Positions 16,447 through 22,832 of a DNA stretch of 37,549 nt are shown here, piece after piece. The notes below the pieces were generated by a model that saw only the letters and a program-made list of their open reading frames with translations, was not told the origin of the DNA and ran no database searches. The DNA comes from Aquimarina megaterium XH134. GTDB taxonomy: Bacteria > Bacteroidota > Bacteroidia > Flavobacteriales > Flavobacteriaceae. The stretch spans positions 1-37,549 of the forward strand of contig NZ_JACB01000069.1 of assembly GCF_000520975.1 (NCBI RefSeq). The letters run 5' to 3'. The number at the start of each line of letters is the position of its first letter. The stretch's first letter is position 1. A program made the translations under genes and the position numbers.

Positions 16447-19400
16447 ATGACACACAAATTTTATTTTCGAAGATTGGCTTTTCTTATCTTTCTACTAATT
16501 GTTTATTCTGCATGCGATAAAAATCAAGAACAAGAGCATACAGAAATAAGCACTGTAGAAACTTCTAAAAAACTCAAAAAAAAGAAAGATTATAACAAGA
16601 AGAAAGGAATTGAAATCATAGCAGAGTATAAGGCAAATCTTTTAAAACCTATTGGCGCTGAAGAATCTACCTATAAGGATGGTTTTTTGATGACAGAACA
16701 TCAAAAAGCTATGAAAAATAGATCTACGGCCAAGAACTCTAGCATTATTAAATGGAAAGAAAGAGGGCCTGTAAATGTGCCAGGTAGGATACGTGGTATT
16801 GTAGTGGCCCCCGATAATGATGATAAATGGTATGCCGGTACAGTTGGTGGCGGACTTTGGGTAACCGAAGATGCTGGAACCACCTGGGAGAATCTTACAG
16901 ATTATAAAATACCTAACCTGTCTACATCTACTGTTGCAGTGGGGACAAGCGACCCCGAAACATTGTACCTGGGGACAGGTGAGCCTTTTAATAATTTAGA
17001 TGCAATAGGAGGAGTAGGTGTTTTAAAAAGTGTAAACGGAGGCCGCAGTTGGGAATATCTCAATAACACCAAAAGTTTTGGAGGAGTTGGTCGATTGGCC
17101 TTAAATCCTGAAGATGAAAATAACCTTGTTGTAGCAAGTAGAAACGGTGTCTATGTTACCTCGGATGGAGGAGTAACATGGCAGAATACGTATAGTGGAG
17201 GAAATGTTCAGGATCTTAATTATGATCCTACTAATTTTAATACTCTATATGGAGGCGTAAATAGTGTAGGAGTAATAAAAAGTACAGATGGTGGATTAAC
17301 ATGGGACTTAGTGTTGAATAAAGATGATTACAATTCAAACCATTCACGTTTTGAGCTTGATGTTTCTCCAGCTAACCCGAATAGAGTTTTCATTTCGGTG
17401 TACACTGGTAGTGGAGGAGCAACTACTGCAGTGAATACCGATTTTTATCTTACCAGTGATGCAGGAGAAACGTTTAGATTAATTGGTTTTGAAGGAACTC
17501 CTGCAGCAGGAAATTTGATTACTGGGCAAGGATGGTATGACAACATAATAAGAGCACATCCTTTTAACGAAAATGTTTTTTATGCAGGAGGAGTAGTGAT
17601 GCATAGAGTACAAATAGTTAAAGCAGGAACTGGTATTAAAAGTAAAGATGGACCAGTAAGTTATACTTTTCAGCCTATCGCAGCAGGTTATAATGGCGAA
17701 TTAAATAATTATGTTCACGTAGATCAACATGGTTTAACATGGATTAAGAAAAGAAAAGAAAAAAAGTTTAAATTAATCCTAGCTAATGATGGAGGAATAT
17801 ATCATACCGATTATCTATTCGAACCGGGAACAACGCTTAATGATTGGTCTACTTCTGCAGTAGGACTTAATTGCACACAGTTTTATGGAGCCGATAAACG
17901 TAACGGTACAGAAGATTATATGGCTGGAGCACAAGATAATGGAACCTGGATATCATTTACCGAAAATGGAGCAAACGATGAAACCGCATATCAATTTATT
18001 CTTGGAGGAGACGGGTTTGAAGTATTATGGAATTATGATAATCCTGATGAGTATATAGGAGGTTTTCAATTTAATGGTTTTGTACGTTATGAGAATGGTC
18101 AAGGATTTAATGCAAGGCATGGAGAATCGGGTGCAGGAACATCTCCTTTTTATTCTAAAATTACAAATTCAAATAATAACCCTAATGTACTCTTTAGCCC
18201 TTCTATTAGCGGAGTTTGGAGATCCCCTGATTTTGCAAAATCATGGCAATTAACTTCTATTCCAAATAATTTTTCGGTAGGAGCTTCAAGTTCATTAGAT
18301 GTTTCTGTGTCAACAGCTAACCCAGATATTGTATGGGCTGGTAATGCAATGACAGAATCAGGAAGTTATGTGATTCATGTTTCTAAGAATAATGGAGTGT
18401 CTTATGAGCCTACAGCTTTATTCTCTGACCCAAGAGACGGTGTTAATCATAATTATTTTATTTCAGGAGTAGAAACTTCATCTACAAATGAGAATAGAGC
18501 TTATGTATTATTTTCTGGACAGGGAGCTGCTAAAATATTAAAAACAGAAGATTTAGGGCAAACCTGGGAAGATATTTCAGGGTTTTCTACAGGAGAAGAT
18601 AGAGGATTTCCGGATGTCGCAATTCATAGTTTGGTAGAAATGCCTTTTGATGAAGATAGAATTTGGGTAGGAACAGATATTGGGGTGTTTCAAACATTAG
18701 ATGGAGGAGCACACTGGTCCCTCCTGGCTGGATTACCAGCTTTTTCTGTTTGGCAAATGAAAATTGTAAATGATGAAGTAGTTATGGCAACTCATGGTAG
18801 AGGAGTTTGGACCGCTACTCTTGAGGAACTAGAAGGGTATGAACCTCCTACATACTATGCCCCTCCAACAATTACTGCCGCAGCGCAAGAATCTGTAGAA
18901 AATCAGAATGCAGCGATTACTTATGTACAGGAAAATGAGGAAATAGAGAAAATAATAGTGTATTTAGATGGAGAAGAAATCGCACAAATTACAGATAATA
19001 TCGAGCAAGGTACCGAGTTTACTTATACGATAGAGAATTTAACAGAAGGAAACCATACTGTTGGATTGAAAGCCGTTGATAGTACAGGAGATACATCTGT
19101 TGCTTCGTCGACATCATTTGATATTATAGACTATACAGTTCCAAAAAACCTTGTATCTATTACAACTTTTGAAATGTCTGATGTATATACTTTTGGAGGA
19201 GAGTTTGTTATCAATACAGTTAATGAAACAGTAAGTCAGGCGGTTCTTAATAATTCTGCACATCCCTATTTAAATGATTCAGAATATCGTACTGTTTTAA
19301 GGCATCCTATTATTGTTAATGCAGAGAATGGAAATTTTATATACGAGGATGTTGCAATCACAGAATTTGATCCTGCACCGGGTCAATTTTATGATTACGT

Positions 19401-19956
19401 AACTATAGAAGCTTCTAGTAACTTAAAAGATTGGGTACGATTAGATGCTTATGATGCACAAAGATTTCCAGAATGGACAGATGCCTTTAATTCTGGCCCT
19501 TCTCCAACAATAAATGATGAGTTGTTTAAAGAACAATCAATCAATTTATTAGACTTTTTTCAGGAAGGAGATGTTATTGCGGTACGTTTTCGATTAATTT
19601 CTGATCCTTTATTTACTTCCTTTGGTTGGGCTATTCGCTCTATAAATGCACCAGAAGAACAATTGGTCGCAGAAGAACAGGAAGAAGTAGTACAACCTCC
19701 TCGAAGTTCAGAAGGCGCTCTTTTATATCCAACAATTTCTAATGGAGAGGTACAGATTTCATCAGGAACCACAATGAACAACAGTGTAGTCGAAATATAT
19801 GGGATAAGTGGTAGACTCGTATACTCAAAAAGAATTGGAACACTAAATGAATCTCAACAAACGTTGTCCCTAGAAAATCTTAAATCAGGAATGTATTTGG
19901 TTAAGGTTTTTGGAGATGGTGGGATAACAAATACAACAAGAATTGTTATTAGGTAA
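16447..19956 (+). CDS. Sortilin-like beta-propeller protein with T9SS type A sorting domain
   Basis: 1169-aa surface or secreted protein. N-terminal signal ends in a lipobox-like YSAC (Cys23). Residues about 100-800 are BNR/Vps10 (sortilin)-type propeller repeats, each with a variant of S-x-D-x-G-x-T-W (TEDAGTTW, TSDGGVTW, STDGGLTW, TEDLGQTW, TLDGGAHW). Such proteins are often labelled glycosyl hydrolase by propeller similarity, but no catalytic residues can be assigned. An Ig-like domain (about 815-900) and a beta-sandwich (about 905-1070, DYVTIEASSNLKDWVRLDAYD) follow. The last 75 or so residues are a T9SS type A CTD (YPTISNGEVQI, VEIYGISGRLVYSK, LKSGMYLVKVFG). Joint presence of lipobox and CTD is unusual. 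Confidence 0.85.
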   Translation: MTHKFYFRRLAFLIFLLIVYSACDKNQEQEHTEISTVETSKKLKKKKDYNKKKGIEIIAEYKANLLKPIGAEESTYKDGFLMTEHQKAMKNRSTAKNSSIIKWKERGPVNVPGRIRGIVVAPDNDDKWYAGTVGGGLWVTEDAGTTWENLTDYKIPNLSTSTVAVGTSDPETLYLGTGEPFNNLDAIGGVGVLKSVNGGRSWEYLNNTKSFGGVGRLALNPEDENNLVVASRNGVYVTSDGGVTWQNTYSGGNVQDLNYDPTNFNTLYGGVNSVGVIKSTDGGLTWDLVLNKDDYNSNHSRFELDVSPANPNRVFISVYTGSGGATTAVNTDFYLTSDAGETFRLIGFEGTPAAGNLITGQGWYDNIIRAHPFNENVFYAGGVVMHRVQIVKAGTGIKSKDGPVSYTFQPIAAGYNGELNNYVHVDQHGLTWIKKRKEKKFKLILANDGGIYHTDYLFEPGTTLNDWSTSAVGLNCTQFYGADKRNGTEDYMAGAQDNGTWISFTENGANDETAYQFILGGDGFEVLWNYDNPDEYIGGFQFNGFVRYENGQGFNARHGESGAGTSPFYSKITNSNNNPNVLFSPSISGVWRSPDFAKSWQLTSIPNNFSVGASSSLDVSVSTANPDIVWAGNAMTESGSYVIHVSKNNGVSYEPTALFSDPRDGVNHNYFISGVETSSTNENRAYVLFSGQGAAKILKTEDLGQTWEDISGFSTGEDRGFPDVAIHSLVEMPFDEDRIWVGTDIGVFQTLDGGAHWSLLAGLPAFSVWQMKIVNDEVVMATHGRGVWTATLEELEGYEPPTYYAPPTITAAAQESVENQNAAITYVQENEEIEKIIVYLDGEEIAQITDNIEQGTEFTYTIENLTEGNHTVGLKAVDSTGDTSVASSTSFDIIDYTVPKNLVSITTFEMSDVYTFGGEFVINTVNETVSQAVLNNSAHPYLNDSEYRTVLRHPIIVNAENGNFIYEDVAITEFDPAPGQFYDYVTIEASSNLKDWVRLDAYDAQRFPEWTDAFNSGPSPTINDELFKEQSINLLDFFQEGDVIAVRFRLISDPLFTSFGWAIRSINAPEEQLVAEEQEEVVQPPRSSEGALLYPTISNGEVQISSGTTMNNSVVEIYGISGRLVYSKRIGTLNESQQTLSLENLKSGMYLVKVFGDGGITNTTRIVIR

Positions 19957-19984
19957 GCTTATTTTGTTATAACGCTAAGATATG

Positions 19985-20026
19985 GTATACCTATAAGTTT
20001 CTGCTTATAGGTATACTTATTTTTTT
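19985..20026. terminator. Bidirectional terminator between convergent genes
   Basis: Perfect 13-bp inverted repeat (19985-19997 with 20004-20016, 6-nt loop), T-run on the plus side. It serves the T9SS cargo gene and the TetR gene whose stop codon abuts it at 20017. Confidence 0.85.
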
Positions 20027-20640
20027 AGCCCTTCAAATTTTAAAAACATATAATCTCTCATTATAGATTCTAATGTTTCTTCAGTCTGATCAAAGAAATT
20101 ATCGTCAGTAATTAATTGCCTGATAAAGTATTCATCTAATTTAACAAGAAGCTCAGACGATATGGGCTTAAAGATATTGTTTTCTATTCCTAAGATGTAA
20201 AATTGTTTTAGATCTTCGAGTAATGCACACAAAAATTCTTCAATAATTTTCCATGCTGTGGGATAATGTTCTTGTAATTGTCTTAAAAAAAAAGAAGAAA
20301 CATCCTTAGCTCCTTCCATAAGAATACGCCCTAGAGTTTCACATTTGTAATCTAATTTTAAAATTTCTTCAGTAATCTGATTTTTATAAGTATACAAATA
20401 ATCTATTCTTACTTGTGTGATATATTCAAAAATCTCTTCTTTCGTAGTGAAATATTGATAGATAGTAGATTTACTTTTTTTCATAAGCAAAGCCAGATCA
20501 TCCATGGTTAGTTCACCTAAATCTGTAGTCTTTAATTTAGGGAGTATTGCCAGGGTCCATTGTTCTACTTTTTGGTTCTTTTCTTTTCTATTTTTGAGTA
20601 TAGATTTTCTTCCCACGTTTGATAAGTTTACTAAAATCAA
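20017..20640 (-). CDS. TetR/AcrR family transcriptional regulator
   Basis: DNA-binding repressor, up to 207 aa. N-terminal helix-turn-helix at about residues 40-68 (GELTMDDLALLMKKSKSTIYQYFTTKEEIFEYI), the standard TetR position. The C-terminal three-quarters is a divergent all-helical ligand and dimerisation domain. No in-frame ATG exists near the start. Candidates are TTG at 20640 or GTG at 20616 (VGRKSILKNRKEK); the GTG gives a more usual N-terminus. The ligand is unknown. A 7-bp-arm palindrome lies directly upstream (20641-20660), which suggests autoregulation. Its divergent neighbour is the outer-membrane gene at 21087. Confidence 0.85.
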   Translation of the reverse strand: MILVNLSNVGRKSILKNRKEKNQKVEQWTLAILPKLKTTDLGELTMDDLALLMKKSKSTIYQYFTTKEEIFEYITQVRIDYLYTYKNQITEEILKLDYKCETLGRILMEGAKDVSSFFLRQLQEHYPTAWKIIEEFLCALLEDLKQFYILGIENNIFKPISSELLVKLDEYFIRQLITDDNFFDQTEETLESIMRDYMFLKFEGLKK

Positions 20641-20660
20641 ACTACTTAGTATAAAGTAGT
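20641..20660. promoter_or_regulatory. Putative TetR operator (inverted repeat)
   Basis: Perfect inverted repeat ACTACTT-AGTATA-AAGTAGT, 20 bp in total, immediately upstream of the TetR coding region and adjoining a near-consensus -7 box on the minus strand (TAGTTTG). Size and symmetry fit a TetR dimer site. Confidence 0.5.
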
Positions 20661-20985
20661 TCTGCCTTTTTGTTTTCCGTTTTTCAAACTTAATCGTTTA
20701 CAACATAAATAACCAAAAAGTTATGTGAAAATATCTATGGATAAAGGTTAATCCTTGATTGTTTTTTATATAAACGAGATAAAAAATTATAAGATTATAA
20801 GGATGTAGAATAACCTTCTTCAGAAAAAAACACTATCCTCATGGTACTTTAAGAGTTTACTATTGAGGAAAGAATATTAGTAACTACAGTGATCAACACT
20901 GTAACAATAAAATTATTGGGTTTAACTATTTTATAATATTGACCCTTAGTTATTTGTAGTTTTTTTGAAATTTTCTCACTTTTTA
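20661..20985. other. Divergent intergenic region between the TetR and outer-membrane genes
   Basis: No gene. It contains a second operator-like inverted repeat ACAGTG-ATCAA-CACTGT (20886-20902). The remainder is AT-rich without recognised motifs. Confidence 0.4.
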
Positions 20986-21021
20986 GTTACGTGTCACTTC
21001 TTTTCTATACGTCATATTGAT
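20986..21021 (+). promoter_or_regulatory. Shared promoter box, copy A (ECF-like)
   Basis: 36-nt block matching 22466-22501 at 33 of 36 positions. It starts GTTACGTGTCACTTC and carries CGTC at 21010-21013, resembling ECF-sigma promoters (AAC-like -35, CGT -10), although the AAC-to-CGTC spacing of 12 nt is short. The ATG at 21087 is 101 nt from the box start. A second conserved patch (ACATATAATTTTTATTA, 21068-21084) lies just before the start codon. Confidence 0.65.
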
Positions 21022-21086
21022 AAATGAACAAAGATGAAGCATAATGCTTTATTCTCTAAAAAGTAAAACATATAATTTTTATTACA

Positions 21087-21683
21087 ATGAAGAAACTTTT
21101 ATTAGTATGTACATGTATTAGCATTTTCGGAATCGCATCAGCACAAAAGAAGACATCTTTTGGGTTAAGAGGTGGAGTTAATATTTCTAATCTTTCTGAT
21201 TCAAATTTAGAAACTAAACCTGGAGTTTATTTAGGAGCATTATTGAATATCAGATTCTCAAAACTTTATGCTCTTCAACCCGAAATTGGATATTCAAATC
21301 AAGGGGGTAATACTAAATTTCCTACAGGGAGCGATGTCGAAATTCATTATCTTTCGATATCTGCAACAAATAAGTTTTATGTTAAAAATACAGGCTTACA
21401 TTTTTTAATTGCGCCAGGGATTGATTTTGATGTAGATGATACTCCGGTAGGGATTGTAAACAGGGATGAAGGCAATGATGTTACTTTTGTTGATGTTTCG
21501 ATCGCGGTTGGTTTAGGATACGAATTTAAAAATGGAATAGGGGTAGAGGCCAGATATAAAAGGGGAACATTGGATGTTTTTGATGGAGATTTTCACAATT
21601 TTTCACAACAATCTCTTTATAGAGAAAAAAATCAATTTAACGAAGTTTTGCAAGTAGGGGTATCGTATAGATTTAATTTCTAA
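21087..21683 (+). CDS. Small outer-membrane beta-barrel protein (PorT/OMP_b-brl_2 type)
   Basis: 198 aa. Signal peptide residues 1-19 (GIASAQ cleavage). The mature part starts KTSFGLRGGVNISN and alternates amphipathic strands (YLGALLNIRF, LQPEIGYSNQG, FYVKNTGLHFLIAPGIDFDV, VSIAVGLGYEF, GIGVEARYKRG), ending in the aromatic VSYRFNF typical of outer-membrane barrels. It matches the eight-stranded porin-like proteins frequent in Bacteroidota. Function unknown. It shares its upstream 36-bp box and pre-ATG patch with the anti-sigma stub gene at 22573, so it is probably controlled by the same factor, likely the ECF sigma encoded next. A terminator follows. Confidence 0.85.
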   Translation: MKKLLLVCTCISIFGIASAQKKTSFGLRGGVNISNLSDSNLETKPGVYLGALLNIRFSKLYALQPEIGYSNQGGNTKFPTGSDVEIHYLSISATNKFYVKNTGLHFLIAPGIDFDVDDTPVGIVNRDEGNDVTFVDVSIAVGLGYEFKNGIGVEARYKRGTLDVFDGDFHNFSQQSLYREKNQFNEVLQVGVSYRFNF

Positions 21684-21699
21684 TTATTTGCTGTTAATG

Positions 21700-21733
21700 G
21701 GGTATTGGAAGAAGCAAATTTCAATACCCTTTT
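21700..21733 (+). terminator. Rho-independent terminator after the beta-barrel gene
   Basis: 8-bp stem GGGTATTG (21700-21707) with CAATACCC (21722-21729), then TTTT. It separates this gene from the sigma factor unit. Confidence 0.75.
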
Positions 21734-21833
21734 GTATTCTTTATTGCTTTAAGAAGTGATAAGAGAAGAGGAAATTTCTTTAATTTTTGTAACATATTGG
21801 TAAGTTTATCGTTTTTTTAAAGTAATGTAATTT

Positions 21834-21841
21834 TATCTTTG
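21834..21841 (+). promoter_or_regulatory. -7 box of the ECF sigma gene (housekeeping type)
   Basis: TATCTTTG fits TAnnTTTG. No well-spaced TTG is visible upstream. It indicates sigma-A transcription of the sigma gene, in contrast to the ECF-like box of its neighbours. Confidence 0.5.
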
Positions 21842-21877
21842 CAAGATATTTGATAGCATAATTTTCAAAATCAACGT

Positions 21878-22438
21878 TTGGGTGATCAACTTATCATAGA
21901 ACAAATCAAAAACAAAAATGTCAAAGTTTTTGAATCTGTATTTAAGCAATATTTTAAAGTACTTACTATACATGCCAAAAAATATGTTTTGGACATGGAT
22001 ACAGCACAAGATATTACACAAGAAGTATTTATAAAACTCTATGAAAGAAAAGATGAACTTATCATCCATACTTCTTTAAAATCATTCCTATATACATCTG
22101 TAAAAAACCGATGTTTGGATTATATCAAAATTCATAATATTCGCCAACAACATAAGGATATCATTCAAAAAGAATCGTCTATTCTTATAGAAGAAGACGA
22201 TGAAGAAATAGCGAAAACAGAATTACAGGAAAAAATCTATAAAGCTATCAAGACTCTTCCTGATCAAAATCAAAAAATCTTTATGCTTAGTCGGTTCGAA
22301 GGAAAAACCAATCAAGAGATTGCCGATGAACTTAATATTAGCAAAAGAACTGTAGAAACTCATATCAGTAATGCCCTTAAAAAAATAAAAGCATTAGTTT
22401 TATTTGTTTTTATAGTGTTGATTATCAGTTTTTTATGA
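21878..22438 (+). CDS. ECF RNA polymerase sigma-70 factor (Bacteroidota FecI-like)
   Basis: 186-aa alternative sigma factor. Region 2 (about residues 19-75) includes FESVFKQYFKVLTIHAKKYV and AQDITQEVFIKLYERKDEL. Region 4 (about 125-170) has LPDQNQKIFMLSRFEGKTNQEIADELNISKRTVETHISNALKKIK, the promoter -35-binding helix-turn-helix. The C-terminus ends in about 14 hydrophobic residues (LVLFVFIVLIISFL), which I believe recurs in this Bacteroidota sigma family. The only plausible start is TTG at 21878; no in-frame ATG precedes region 2. Its own leader carries a housekeeping -7 box and a terminator follows, so it forms its own unit. Expected targets are the ECF-like boxes at 20986 and 22466, and its partners the FecR-type proteins at 22573 and 26193. 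Confidence 0.9.
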   Translation: MGDQLIIEQIKNKNVKVFESVFKQYFKVLTIHAKKYVLDMDTAQDITQEVFIKLYERKDELIIHTSLKSFLYTSVKNRCLDYIKIHNIRQQHKDIIQKESSILIEEDDEEIAKTELQEKIYKAIKTLPDQNQKIFMLSRFEGKTNQEIADELNISKRTVETHISNALKKIKALVLFVFIVLIISFL

Positions 22439-22457
22439 AATAATTTCATTTTTTTTT
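22435..22457 (+). terminator. Terminator of the ECF sigma gene
   Basis: ATGAAA-TAA-TTTCAT hairpin (22435-22449) overlapping the stop codon, followed by a run of Ts to 22457. Confidence 0.6.
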
Positions 22458-22465
22458 ACTTTCCG

Positions 22466-22501
22466 GTTACGTGTAACTTCTTTTCTATTCGTCATATAGA
22501 T
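22466..22501 (+). promoter_or_regulatory. Shared promoter box, copy B (ECF-like)
   Basis: Near-identical to 20986-21021 (33 of 36 positions). It begins with an inverted repeat, GTTAC-GT-GTAAC, followed by CTTCTTTTCTATT and CGTC at 22490-22493. It lies 107 nt before the ATG at 22573, with AATGCTTT and ACATATAATTTTTATTA also conserved downstream. Probable promoter of the whole receptor island (22573-30707). Confidence 0.65.
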
Positions 22502-22572
22502 GACTAACTATACAGAGATAATGTAAAATGCTTTGTTGTAGAGAGAAAGAATAACATATAATTTTTATTAAA

Positions 22573-22755
22573 ATGAGATCTGTTATGAATATGCACAACC
22601 AAATTAACTTAGAATATGCTTTAATTAAATATTTTTCGGATAAAGCAACACCAGAAGAAGAAACATTTGTACAACAGTGGGCTTCTGAGAGTTCTGACAA
22701 TACTTCATATTATCATAAGATTCAACGATTATGGATTCAAAGAATAGTGTTATGA
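22573..22755 (+). CDS. Stand-alone FecR-type anti-sigma domain (60 aa; truncated FecR or mini anti-sigma)
   Basis: The 60 residues align with the N-terminal cytoplasmic anti-sigma domain of the FecR at 26193: NLEYALIKYFSDKATPEEET, FVQQWASESSDNTSYY and KIQRLWIQ here against LTRYLQNDVQDDER, FVEDWIAESESNRTYF and VKRIWSTS there. It stops where the linker to the membrane helix would begin. No transmembrane, FecR or DUF4974 sequence follows, and I found no frameshifted remnant in the 77 nt before the next gene. It occupies the slot where FecR normally sits (after sigma, before receptor) and has a conserved promoter box and leader. Either a deletion remnant or a free cytoplasmic anti-sigma that cannot receive a periplasmic signal. 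Confidence 0.7.
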   Translation: MRSVMNMHNQINLEYALIKYFSDKATPEEETFVQQWASESSDNTSYYHKIQRLWIQRIVL

Positions 22756-22832
22756 TATCGCTTAGAATATAAAATCAATGATTTGATCATAATAGGTGTT
22801 TTGAATATATAATCATTAAACTTTTTAGAAAA

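Noticed and set aside
16447..19956. Glycoside hydrolase function
   Set aside because: The BNR/sortilin-type propeller often attracts that label, but no catalytic acid/base or nucleophile could be identified.
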